Shown here piece by piece: positions 1 through 7,074 of a stretch of DNA of 13,433 nucleotides. The translations under genes were made by a program, and so were the position numbers. Within the stretch, counting starts at the first letter, position 1; every line of letters begins with the position of its first letter. The stretch is from an uncultured Bacteroidales bacterium. GTDB taxonomy: Bacteria; Bacteroidota; Bacteroidia; Bacteroidales; UBA932. The notes beneath the pieces were generated by a model. It saw only the letters and a list, made by a program, of their open reading frames with translations, had not been told where the DNA came from and made no database searches. The stretch is taken from contig CALEJC010000153.1 in assembly GCA_937898205.1 (NCBI GenBank), forward strand, positions 1-13,433. The letters run 5' to 3'.

Positions 1-1
1 G

Positions 2-214
2 GCGATGGAGCCATATCTCATCACAGCTCAAAGGGTCAAGGAACTCGGACTGGGTCTCAATGCAGGGCACGACCTCTCACTTGAAAACCTTGAATATTTT
101 GCCAAGACCATCCCTTGGGTCGACGAGGTCAGCATCGGTCACGCTCTCATCTGCGACGCCTTGTATTATGGTCTTGAACCGACAATTGAGAAATATTTGA
201 CCTGTCTTTTATAA
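2..214 (+). CDS. pdxJ: Pyridoxine 5'-phosphate synthase PdxJ, C-terminal fragment
   Basis: This is the last ~70 residues of PdxJ, whose 5' part lies before the window. The enzyme condenses 3-amino-2-oxopropyl phosphate with 1-deoxy-D-xylulose 5-phosphate to give pyridoxine 5'-phosphate in the DXP-dependent vitamin B6 route, in the cytoplasm. The fragment carries the conserved C-terminal TIM-barrel motifs GLGLNAGHDL (phosphate-binding region) and DEVSIGHALI, followed by the usual final helix (ALYYGLEPTIEKYL). The stop is TAA at 212-214. The ATG at 5 is internal to the protein and is not the start. No intrinsic terminator is visible after it; the next gene has its own promoter within 45 nt. Identification rests on strong motif similarity. 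Confidence 0.93.
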   Translation, partial: AMEPYLITAQRVKELGLGLNAGHDLSLENLEYFAKTIPWVDEVSIGHALICDALYYGLEPTIEKYLTCLL

Positions 215-226
215 TCATATCAGTTT

Positions 227-256
227 TTTGACTAATTTTGCGGTTCATTAGTTTTG
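227..256 (+). promoter_or_regulatory. Bacteroidota-type promoter for the OmpH-like gene
   Basis: TTTG at 227-230 (-33 element), an 18-nt spacer and TAGTTTTG at 249-256 (-7 element, consensus TAnnTTTG) stand just before the ompH-like gene. Transcription would start near 260, giving a leader of about 20 nt. A second -7 match, TAATTTTG at 233-240, has no good -33 partner. The region is AT-rich, so a chance match is possible. Confidence 0.55.
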
Positions 257-281
257 AACAATAGTATAATTTAAATTAATA

Positions 282-896
282 ATGAAAAAGTTACCACTTA
301 TTCTCAGCATCGTTGCACTTGTAGGTGTGATTGTGCTTGCAATTGTAAATTTCAGCTCACCTAAACAGGAAGAAGTTCAGACCGAGGCCGTTGAGGTCAG
401 CGCAGAGCCAGGCGCAATCGTTTATTTTGATCTTGATCGCGTAATGAACGAGTATGATATGGCCAACGATCTTCTCAGCGTATTTGAAAGCAAAGCCAAC
501 AGCATCAACGAGGAAGTAACTCGTAGAGGTACCAAGCTTGAGAAGGACGTCAAGGCTTTCCAGGACAAGATCAACAAGGGTCTCTTGACTCAGAGCGTGG
601 CTGAAAGACAGAGCCAGACTCTTTCTGAGCAGCAGGCAAATTTCCAGAACTACTACAACCAGAAGCAGCAGGAGATCGCTGAAGAGCAGCAGGTTATGAT
701 GAACCAGATCGCTGACGCCATCAATACATTTGTCAATGAGTACAATGCAGAAAAGAACTATGCTATGATCATTGCCACTCAGGGCTCAAGCATCCTTCCT
801 ACTCCGGTTGTTACAGGCAACGCAGAGCTTGACATCACTGACGAGCTTCTCGAGGGCCTCAACGCAGCCTACATCAAATCTAAAGACAACAAATAA
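282..896 (+). CDS. OmpH/Skp family periplasmic chaperone-like protein, membrane anchored
   Basis: This 204-residue protein belongs to the OmpH/Skp family, whose members hold unfolded outer-membrane proteins in the periplasm before delivery to the BAM complex. Residues ~5-23 form one hydrophobic segment with no clear signal peptidase I or lipobox site after it (it runs on into NFSSPKQ). It therefore looks like a signal anchor, as in some Bacteroidota OmpH paralogues. Residues ~45-57 match the conserved first strand (AIVYFDLDRVMNEY). Residues ~60-150 are a Gln/Glu/Lys-rich coiled coil, the Skp tentacle. The C-terminal part (YAMIIATQG, then TDELLEGLNAAY) is the typical closing strand and helix. 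It is the first gene of a plus-strand unit with 2 nt to the next gene, and has a promoter at 227-256. Family call is sure; the client proteins are unknown. Confidence 0.88.
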   Translation: MKKLPLILSIVALVGVIVLAIVNFSSPKQEEVQTEAVEVSAEPGAIVYFDLDRVMNEYDMANDLLSVFESKANSINEEVTRRGTKLEKDVKAFQDKINKGLLTQSVAERQSQTLSEQQANFQNYYNQKQQEIAEEQQVMMNQIADAINTFVNEYNAEKNYAMIIATQGSSILPTPVVTGNAELDITDELLEGLNAAYIKSKDNK

Positions 897-898
897 TT

Positions 899-2038
899 TT
901 GAAGATAGCGATACTGTCCTGCTTCTATCCTTTCAGAGGAGGGATCGCCCAGTTCAATGCCAATCTTCTTAAAGAGCTGGGAGACAGGCACGATTTACGC
1001 GCTTTCAACTTCACAAGACAGTATCCTTCATTTTTATTTCCGGGCAAGACACAAAAAGTCACGCCGCAAGATAATGCCGTGTCGGTAGAGTCAACAGCTC
1101 TATTGGACACGGCAAATCCATTTACATGGGGCAAGACTGCAAAGACCATTGCAGAGTGGGGACCTGACATCCTTGTAGTGCGCTACTGGATGTCGTATTT
1201 TGCTCCTTCACTTGGCTATGTTGCCAGAAAAGTGAAAAAGCTCAGCAAAGGCAGGTGCAAGGTAGTGGCAATAATCGACAATGTAATCCCACACGAGCCA
1301 CACTTCTTTGACAGACCTCTGACAAAGTATTTTCTTGGAGGAGTCGACGGTAGCATCACCCTTTGTCACGAAGTATCACAAGACCTGCTTAATATCAGTC
1401 CCAAAGCGAGATATACAGTCATACCCCACCCTGTATATACTCACTTTGGTGAGAAACTTCCCAAAACAGAAGCACTCAAAAAACTTGGCATCGAGCCAGG
1501 CACAAAGAATATCCTGTTCTTTGGTCTGATCCGAGAATATAAAGGTCTTGATATACTCATCCAGGCTTTCAGCGCACTTGATGACAGCTACCGCCTGATC
1601 ATCGCAGGAGAGCCATACGGCTCATTTGAAAAATACCAGAAGCTGATTGACGAGAGCCCAAATGCCAGCCGCATCCACTGCTTCCTCAACTATATCAGTG
1701 ACAACGAAGTAAAGAATTATTTCTCCGCTGCAGACCTGACTGTCCTACCATATCGCAGTGCGACGCAAAGCGGCATCAGCGCCATCTGCAATCACTTCGA
1801 GCAGCCTATGGTAGTTACTGATGTCGGTGGGCTGAAGGAGACCATCGGAGACAAAGGCATCGTGTGCAAAGATTGCAGGCCTGAGACAATCAAAGTCGCG
1901 ATCGAGCAGTATTTCAATGATGACAAGCTCAGAGCAAATTGCATTGACGCCATCAAACAAGAAAACGAAAGACTGAGTTGGAACAGATTCTGCAAGGACT
2001 TTATCAGTTTTCTAGAAAGCCTATTAAAACAACAATAA
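899..2038 (+). CDS. Glycosyltransferase, group 1 (GT4-like), GT-B fold
   Basis: The product is 379 residues with the two-domain layout of GT-B retaining glycosyltransferases. The N-terminal acceptor domain starts MKIAILSCFYPFRGGIAQF, with the glycine loop typical of GT4. The C-terminal donor domain starts about residue 200 with NILFFGLIREYKG (207-215). Residues ~284-314 carry the nucleotide-sugar motif in the variant form ATQSGI...DVGGLKE, where the usual first Glu of the E-x7-E motif is replaced by Gln-Ser-Gly; this variant is known in the family. I read TTG at 899 as the start, because the canonical MKIAIL strand begins exactly there and no ATG fits. The gene follows the ompH-like stop by 2 nt, and its own stop overlaps the next ATG by one base (TAATG), so translation is probably coupled. 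There is no signal peptide, so it acts in the cytoplasm, probably on a lipid-linked or surface glycan precursor. Substrate is not known. Confidence 0.85.
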   Translation: MKIAILSCFYPFRGGIAQFNANLLKELGDRHDLRAFNFTRQYPSFLFPGKTQKVTPQDNAVSVESTALLDTANPFTWGKTAKTIAEWGPDILVVRYWMSYFAPSLGYVARKVKKLSKGRCKVVAIIDNVIPHEPHFFDRPLTKYFLGGVDGSITLCHEVSQDLLNISPKARYTVIPHPVYTHFGEKLPKTEALKKLGIEPGTKNILFFGLIREYKGLDILIQAFSALDDSYRLIIAGEPYGSFEKYQKLIDESPNASRIHCFLNYISDNEVKNYFSAADLTVLPYRSATQSGISAICNHFEQPMVVTDVGGLKETIGDKGIVCKDCRPETIKVAIEQYFNDDKLRANCIDAIKQENERLSWNRFCKDFISFLESLLKQQ

Positions 2039-3264
2039 TGAAAAGAGTCTTCACAATAATTACCCTCATCTGTCTGGCAAGCTTTTGTGCAGATGCACAA
2101 TGGTATTTGTTCCCAGGTAAGAAAAACAAGAACAAAAACAAAAAAGAGAAGCCTGTGGTTGAGGTCAAAGTCGACACAGTGAGTGCCGCCGACACTGCAA
2201 CAACTTTTGAGGAAATCATTGAGAACACAATAGAAGATGCAATGTATTTCTTTGATCCTGCGCCACAGGTAGGAGTTGCTCTTGCGCTCCCGCTTAACCT
2301 GTCAGGACCAAAACCCAGCAATAACTTCCTTGACATGTATTGCGGTGCTCTGATCGCACTTAGAGATTTGGGCGAGTCAGGACTGAAGGTCAAGTTGAAT
2401 GTATTGGATACAAGCAAAGACTCTCTTACTGTCGACATCATCAGAGACAATGACATAATCATCGGCCCGATCTCATACAAGGACATTTCTGCGATTGCCG
2501 GCAATGTGCCTGACAACAGGGTGATAATATCTCCGCTTGAGCCGAGAGCAGCAGAGCTTGTCGACTCTTGCAATATCGTTCAGTCCCCTGTGCCATGGTA
2601 TCGTCAGATCGATGTGCTCGCAGAATGGATTGCTCAGGACACACAAGTCACAGACCAGATCATCGTCATCAGCGACAACGGAGCCTACCCTACCGGCCAG
2701 CAGGCATCAAGACTGCTGGGCAAGCTAAGAGAAAACAAGCTCATGTTCAATGTGGTCCGCTCCCTCAACGATGTGACATTTGAAGAAAACCTCCACTACC
2801 GCGTGGTAGTTGCGACAGACAGTGACTCTTTCCTCGCAGGAGCGACACGTAGCGCAGCAATTGCCGCTCAGCAGTATAAGAACATCACCCTCTATAGCAC
2901 ATCAAGGGTCAGAAGCAATATCGGAGACAATGTGAGTGACCTTTACAATGCCAACACAAGGCTCACTACAGCATATTACATCGATTACAACTCACAAGAG
3001 GTCAAGGATTTTGTGATCAAATACAGGTCTTTCTTCCATAACGAGCCCGGTCAGTTTGCCTTCCAAGGCTATGACATCGTCAAATATTTTGTCAATATGT
3101 GTGACAGTTATGGCCGCAGATGGCACAAAAAACTCCCTGAGCTTTCTCAGAGAGGATTGCAGTCAGACTTTAAGTTTGAGGAAGAGAGCGGACACGGAAG
3201 GATCAACACCGCTGTCCGTAAGGTCATCTACAACAACGACTTAACTCAGACCCTCGTGAAGTAG
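2038..3264 (+). CDS. Secreted type 1 periplasmic-binding-fold protein (Peripla_BP_6-like)
   Basis: I chose the ATG at 2038, one base into the preceding stop codon, over an in-frame upstream start at 1978. From 2038 the protein begins with a clean signal peptide (MKRVFTIITLICLASFCADA, cleavage before Gln21). The mature part opens with a short Lys/Asn-rich stretch (residues ~28-38) and a Thr/Glu-rich linker. From ~77 to the end follows a two-lobed type 1 periplasmic-binding fold like that of branched-chain amino acid receptors: VGVALALPL, then IIGPISYKDISAIAG, and later FAFQGYDIVKYFVNMC. Bacteroidota relatives often carry an N-terminal LysM domain on this fold; none is visible here. No transporter genes are adjacent, so a structural or sensory envelope role is as likely as ABC uptake. 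The 3' end overlaps recN tail to tail by 24 nt. Fold is fairly sure, function unknown. Confidence 0.75.
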   Translation: MKRVFTIITLICLASFCADAQWYLFPGKKNKNKNKKEKPVVEVKVDTVSAADTATTFEEIIENTIEDAMYFFDPAPQVGVALALPLNLSGPKPSNNFLDMYCGALIALRDLGESGLKVKLNVLDTSKDSLTVDIIRDNDIIIGPISYKDISAIAGNVPDNRVIISPLEPRAAELVDSCNIVQSPVPWYRQIDVLAEWIAQDTQVTDQIIVISDNGAYPTGQQASRLLGKLRENKLMFNVVRSLNDVTFEENLHYRVVVATDSDSFLAGATRSAAIAAQQYKNITLYSTSRVRSNIGDNVSDLYNANTRLTTAYYIDYNSQEVKDFVIKYRSFFHNEPGQFAFQGYDIVKYFVNMCDSYGRRWHKKLPELSQRGLQSDFKFEEESGHGRINTAVRKVIYNNDLTQTLVK

Positions 3265-4902
3265 GGATTTAGCATTGGAGATAGCTTCAGGCGTAATGGT
3301 AGCCCCGCTCAAAAGGCGGGCTATTTCTTTTACTCGCTCTTCGCCGTCGATGCGGATAATCCTGGTGATCGGGCGAGACATATCCCCCTGCTTGCTGACC
3401 AGATAGTGTGCCTTGCCCTTTGCTGCCACCTGAGGAAGGGTGATCGAGAACACCTGCATATCTTGTCCCATCTTGCAGATCATCTGGCCCATCTTGTCGG
3501 CCACGCTGCCGCTGACACCGGTGTCTATCTCGTCAAAGATGAGAGTCGGCATCCCGACAAATCTCGCCATCATGGCTTTGAGGCACAGCATTATGCGAGA
3601 GATCTCACCGCCGGAAGCGACCTTCGACACATCTGCAAGCTCACGACCTGATGATGAGAAGAGGAAACTGACTTTATCTGCGCCTCTTTCTGTGGGTTCC
3701 TGAAGAGAGTCCACCTGGAGTTCAAACTGAGCGGACTCAAGCTCGAGAAACACCAGAGAAGAAAGGATCTGCGAAGCAAAATCCGGCGCGGCCTTTCTGC
3801 GTGAGTCAGAGAGGGCGTCGCAAATTTTGCGGAGCTCTGCCTGCACAGCACCAAGCTCATGCTGACGCTCCGAAATCGTCTCCTCCAGCGAAGAAGCATC
3901 CACGACCTCCAGAGCAAGGCGATCTCTCAGCTCCATGAGCTCGGAGACATTAGCACAATTATGCTTGCGCATGAGCGAATACAGCAAGGACAGACGATCC
4001 TCCACCCACTGTAATCTATCAGGGCTAAGGTCAAGTTTCTGGATAGCAGACTGCACCTCGTCGCTGATATCCTCTATCTCATAGCGAGCCGACTCCAGAC
4101 GAGCGCTGAAGCTCGCAGAGTCTTCCAGAAAAGCAGATATGCCGTCAAGTCTGCGGGCCGCTTCCTTCAATGATGAAGCGATGCTCTGGTCATGAGGATT
4201 GAGAGACTGCTGCACTGCATACAAAGCTGCCTGAATCTGCTCGGCATTGGCCAATGTGCGATGCTCCGTCTCAAGCTCTTCCAGCTCTCCTTCCTTGAGT
4301 GCTGCCTCCTGGAGCTGCTGCAACTGCGCATTATTGTAATCAGAATCCGCTTGAGCGCGAGACAATTGCGCACTTAGCTTTGCAATCTCGGCCTTGAGGG
4401 CAGATTGCTTGCGGTAGCTGGAGCCGCACTGCTGCAGAAGCTGTCCGTTCCCTGCAAAATGATCAAGGACAGCAAGCTGGAACTGCTTGTCCGACAACAG
4501 AAGACTCTTGTGCTGCGAATGGATATCGATCAGCAGAGAAGAAATCTCCTGCAGCACAGAAACCGACACAGGGCAATCATTGACAAAGCAACGCGAGCGT
4601 CCTGAGCGGTTGAGCACGCGTCGGATCACCACCTCATCCCCATCGGCATCAATATCCTCATCCTTCAATATTGCAGAAAGCTCCTCACTGCGAAGCTTAA
4701 ACTCCGCCTCAACTACACACGAGTCAGCATCCTGGGAAATCATGGACACATCCGCCTTGGCTCCGGAGAGCAAGGAGAGAGCGCCGAGCATGATGGACTT
4801 TCCCGCACCGGTCTGACCCGTAATAATGATTAAACCCTCTGGAAAAGTGATATCCAGAGAGTCTATTAAAATGTAATTTCTAATATGAAGGGAGACTAGC
4901 AT
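3241..4902 (-). CDS. recN: DNA repair protein RecN
   Basis: RecN is an SMC-like ABC ATPase that acts early in recombinational repair of double-strand breaks. This copy is 553 residues, the normal size. The N-terminal ATPase half has Walker A GQTGAGKS at 29-36. A long Gln/Glu/Leu-rich coiled-coil region spans ~150-370. The C-terminal half has the ABC signature ASGGEISR (429-436) and Walker B LIFDEID (454-460), then LPQVAAKGKAHYLVSK and the terminal ARLLSG element. The conserved THLPQ motif reads TLPQ: the H-loop histidine codon appears to be missing between Thr488 and Leu489 (about 3438). The start ATG overlaps the rpoZ stop by 7 nt, suggesting translational coupling. A GAGGAGGG run touches the ATG with no spacer, too close for a normal ribosome site. 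It is the last gene of the trxB-bamD-rpoZ-recN unit. Confidence 0.95.
   Translation of the reverse strand: MLVSLHIRNYILIDSLDITFPEGLIIITGQTGAGKSIMLGALSLLSGAKADVSMISQDADSCVVEAEFKLRSEELSAILKDEDIDADGDEVVIRRVLNRSGRSRCFVNDCPVSVSVLQEISSLLIDIHSQHKSLLLSDKQFQLAVLDHFAGNGQLLQQCGSSYRKQSALKAEIAKLSAQLSRAQADSDYNNAQLQQLQEAALKEGELEELETEHRTLANAEQIQAALYAVQQSLNPHDQSIASSLKEAARRLDGISAFLEDSASFSARLESARYEIEDISDEVQSAIQKLDLSPDRLQWVEDRLSLLYSLMRKHNCANVSELMELRDRLALEVVDASSLEETISERQHELGAVQAELRKICDALSDSRRKAAPDFASQILSSLVFLELESAQFELQVDSLQEPTERGADKVSFLFSSSGRELADVSKVASGGEISRIMLCLKAMMARFVGMPTLIFDEIDTGVSGSVADKMGQMICKMGQDMQVFSITLPQVAAKGKAHYLVSKQGDMSRPITRIIRIDGEERVKEIARLLSGATITPEAISNAKSLLHEGLS
3300..3331 (+). terminator. Candidate intrinsic terminator for the plus-strand envelope unit, inside recN
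   Basis: Read on the plus strand, TAGCCC (3300-3305) and GC (3307-3308) pair with GCGGGCTA (3316-3323), leaving one bulged C at 3306 and a 7-nt loop. TTTCTTTT (3324-3331) follows. It lies 36 nt after the stop of the periplasmic-binding-fold gene and inside the opposite-strand recN coding sequence. It fits an intrinsic terminator, but the recN sequence here also codes for a conserved motif, so the hairpin could be accidental. Confidence 0.5.
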
Positions 4903-5213
4903 CCCTCCTCGCCTGCGGTACGGTAATAAAGCTCGCCGTCCTCAAACTCAGAGATGGCCACGAGATCCGGCTTAGGGAGTCTCTCATAGTACTTAGAGAT
5001 CTCGATCTGCTCTTTATTCTCGTATACTTCGTCCATTGTATCTCTCTCTGAACGGAACTCCTCAAGCTTCTTTGCAAGTTCCTTCTTCTCTGCAAGAGCA
5101 ATCTGATTGGCTCTCTTTGAGAGGATAACTACTGTCTCATAGATGTTGCCTGTTGGGGCTGCGAGGTTTTTGATATTCCTCGTTACTGTGTTATTTGGTA
5201 TTTTCTTGTCCAT
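4896..5213 (-). CDS. rpoZ: RNA polymerase omega subunit, Bacteroidota type
   Basis: The product is a ~105-residue RpoZ/Rpb6-family omega subunit, which helps assemble and stabilise RNA polymerase by holding the beta' subunit. The start is taken as the Met before DKKIPNNTVTRN (ATG at 5213) because family members begin close to this TVTRN motif; an in-frame upstream ATG at 5240 would add nine unconserved residues. Recognisable conserved parts are GNIYETVVILSKRANQIA (the core that packs on beta'), the Lys/Glu-rich helix after it, NKEQIEISKYYERLPKPDLVA and a final GELYYR. It lies 43 nt after bamD, and its TAG stop overlaps the recN start by 7 nt. In other Bacteroidota this gene also follows bamD. 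Confidence 0.92.
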   Translation of the reverse strand: MDKKIPNNTVTRNIKNLAAPTGNIYETVVILSKRANQIALAEKKELAKKLEEFRSERDTMDEVYENKEQIEISKYYERLPKPDLVAISEFEDGELYYRTAGEEGC

Positions 5214-5256
5214 ATCTTTTGTACGGGAGCTATATTGCAAAAGGTTTCAAAAATTT

Positions 5257-6048
5257 TTAAACATTTTCACGCACCTTATTGTAGAGGTCGTCGAGCTCTT
5301 TGCGGTAGTCCGACTCAGGGAACTCTCCAATGAAGTTGAGATAATCATCAATAAATACAAGGAATCTCTCTTTGCGTTTCTCCTTTACACTCAAAGTGGC
5401 ATATTTGTATGATGACATAGCAGAGTAATAAAGGATATCTTCACGATAGATGTTATCTGCGTCCTCCTTAAGAATATTCTTAAATGCCACTCGAGACGCG
5501 AGATAGTCCTCCATCTTGTAGTAAAGCTTTGCTCCTTCGTAGGCCTTTCTGTCAAGTCTCTCTCCCAGATCCTGAAGCATAAAATTACACATATCAGTAT
5601 TTGGGCTATCCGGATAGTTGAGCAGATACTCGCTGATTGCACTGATTGCAGTGTAGGTAGGCACCTGATCAAGCTCATATCTCAAAGTAGCTTTATACAA
5701 GCAGTCAATCCTCAGAAATTCCGCATTCTGAGCAAAAGGAGAACGAGGGTAGTTGGATACAAACTGAGAAAAGTTGGTTTCTGCAGTATAGTAATCCCTG
5801 TTTTCATAGTTGCTAAGTCCCCAATAATACTGCACGGTATCATCCTTGGCCATACCGCTGGTAAGGATAGCAAGAGACTCAAATAGGGCTGCCGCCTTGG
5901 TATACTTGCCCTGATTGAAATATTCAAATGCAGCAGCATACTTAGCATCCACGTCACTGCTCTCAAGCATCATATCATACTGTGACTTGCAAGAAGCCAG
6001 CACAGCAGTCAAAGCGACACATAGAGCAATAATCTTAAAACTTTTCAT
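5257..6048 (-). CDS. bamD: Outer-membrane assembly lipoprotein BamD
   Basis: BamD is the essential lipoprotein of the BAM complex that inserts beta-barrel proteins into the outer membrane. The 263-residue product starts with a lipoprotein signal ending LASC, with Cys20 as the lipidated residue. It then has TPR-like helical pairs: FEYFNQGKYTKAAALFESLA, the DYYTAETNFSQFVSNYPRSP repeat, and a later pair YYKMEDYLASRVAFKNILKE. The spacing and YP(R/D)SP turns are typical of BamD/YfiO. Length is normal for Bacteroidota. The gene begins 6 nt after the trxB stop and precedes rpoZ by 43 nt, so it is probably transcribed with both. It acts in the same pathway as the Skp-like gene at 282. Confidence 0.93.
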   Translation of the reverse strand: MKSFKIIALCVALTAVLASCKSQYDMMLESSDVDAKYAAAFEYFNQGKYTKAAALFESLAILTSGMAKDDTVQYYWGLSNYENRDYYTAETNFSQFVSNYPRSPFAQNAEFLRIDCLYKATLRYELDQVPTYTAISAISEYLLNYPDSPNTDMCNFMLQDLGERLDRKAYEGAKLYYKMEDYLASRVAFKNILKEDADNIYREDILYYSAMSSYKYATLSVKEKRKERFLVFIDDYLNFIGEFPESDYRKELDDLYNKVRENV

Positions 6049-6054
6049 ATTATC

Positions 6055-6975
6055 TTAAATTCCTTTCAAATACTTCTCTGCATCCAACGCAGCTCTGCAA
6101 CCGGAAGCCGCAGCATTGATGGCCTGACGATAATGAGGATCCTGCACATCACCCGCAGCAAAGACTCCAGGGACATTTGTGCGGCTGCTCACACCATCTG
6201 TAACGATATATCCGAGCTCGTCGGTATCAATCCACTTGGTAAACAGATCGCTCACCGGATGATGGCCGATAGCCAGGAAGAAGCCGTCTATCTTGATATC
6301 AAAAACCTCGCCATCCTTGCGCAGAAGCCTTGCTCCGGTCACACCGCTCTCGTCGCCCAAAACCTCCTGAGTGTTGCAATTCCAGAGAATTTCGATGTTT
6401 TCTGTATTCTTAACTCTCTCCTGCATCGCCTTGGAAGCTCTCAACTCGTCTCTTCTGACGATCATATAGACCTTTTTACAAAGTCCTGCAAGATATGTAG
6501 CCTCCTCACAGGCAGTGTCTCCACCACCAACTACAGCAACATCCTTGCGGCGATAGAAAAATCCATCACAAGTCGCACAGGCAGAAACGCCGAGACCACG
6601 GAACTTGCGCTCAGACTCAAGACCAAGATACCTGGCAGTAGCACCGGTCGCAATGATTACAGAATCAGCAAGAATCTCTGTTGTCCCGTCTACAGTCACC
6701 TTAAATGGTTTCTGATCAAAATCCACGGCTGTAACAGTGCCGGTTCTGACATCCGCGCCAAGCTCTACGGCCTGAGCACGCATATCACTCATCAATTTAT
6801 TTGCGTCAACACCGCCGGGGAATCCGGGGAAATTTTCAATTGTGGTTGTAGTTGTGAGCTGTCCGCCCGGCTCCATACCCTCATAGAGGACAGGATCCAA
6901 TGCAGCTCTGGATGCATAGATGGCCGCTGTATATCCAGCAGGGCCGCCACCAATAATAAGACACTTTGTATTCAT
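6055..6975 (-). CDS. trxB: Thioredoxin-disulfide reductase TrxB
   Basis: TrxB is an FAD enzyme that uses NADPH to reduce thioredoxin in the cytoplasm. The 306-residue product has the low-molecular-weight architecture in order: FAD-binding GGGPAG (9-14), the ENFPGFPGG loop, the redox pair CATC (Cys133, Cys136), the NADPH-binding GGGDTACEEA (150-159) with the following VRRDELRAS, and the closing FAD motif FAAGDVQDPHYRQ. Nothing is missing. The start ATG at 6975 immediately precedes the first beta strand. It is the first gene of a minus-strand unit with bamD (6 nt away), rpoZ and recN, and diverges from a PerR-like regulator gene across 149 nt, which suggests peroxide or metal-responsive control. 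Confidence 0.97.
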   Translation of the reverse strand: MNTKCLIIGGGPAGYTAAIYASRAALDPVLYEGMEPGGQLTTTTTIENFPGFPGGVDANKLMSDMRAQAVELGADVRTGTVTAVDFDQKPFKVTVDGTTEILADSVIIATGATARYLGLESERKFRGLGVSACATCDGFFYRRKDVAVVGGGDTACEEATYLAGLCKKVYMIVRRDELRASKAMQERVKNTENIEILWNCNTQEVLGDESGVTGARLLRKDGEVFDIKIDGFFLAIGHHPVSDLFTKWIDTDELGYIVTDGVSSRTNVPGVFAAGDVQDPHYRQAINAAASGCRAALDAEKYLKGI

Positions 6976-6981
6976 AACTTA

Positions 6982-6989
6982 CAAAGATA
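6982..6989 (-). promoter_or_regulatory. Bacteroidota-type -7 element for trxB
   Basis: On the minus strand this reads TATCTTTG, a full match to TAnnTTTG and identical to the boxes at 7098, 12128 and 12147. No TTTG is visible at the usual -33 distance. The predicted start point would lie only about 1-4 nt before the trxB ATG, so the mRNA would be nearly leaderless. Confidence 0.5.
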
Positions 6990-7027
6990 GTAATTATTTG
7001 GCAATCTCAGTATTATTAAATCGACCA

Positions 7028-7045
7028 CTGCGCACAAATGCGAAG
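7028..7045. repeat. Imperfect inverted repeat in the trxB/perR-like intergenic region
   Basis: CTGCGCA (7028-7034) and TGCGAAG (7039-7045) pair at six of seven positions around a CAAA centre. It is the only GC-rich patch in this AT-rich intergenic region and lies upstream of both promoters. It could be an operator or a chance structure; no factor can be named. Confidence 0.3.
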
Positions 7046-7074
7046 TACTTATTTTGATATTTTCTAATTTATAA

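Noticed and set aside
1978..2037. Upstream start for the periplasmic-binding-fold protein
   Set aside because: It would overlap the glycosyltransferase by 61 nt and bury the signal peptide behind 20 unrelated residues.
2004..2573. A 189-codon minus-strand frame opposite the periplasmic-binding-fold gene
   Set aside because: It is low-complexity Ser/Leu-rich and antisense to a gene with a signal peptide and clear fold; a shadow frame.
4903..4910. GAGGAGGG as a Shine-Dalgarno site for recN
   Set aside because: It touches the ATG with no spacer, and Bacteroidota rarely depend on such sites; it is explained as codons for the Glu-Glu-Gly end of RpoZ.
6133..6990. A 285-codon open frame on the plus strand opposite trxB
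   Set aside because: It is fully antisense to an unambiguous trxB, shows no recognisable domain, and its composition is what complementing trxB codons gives.
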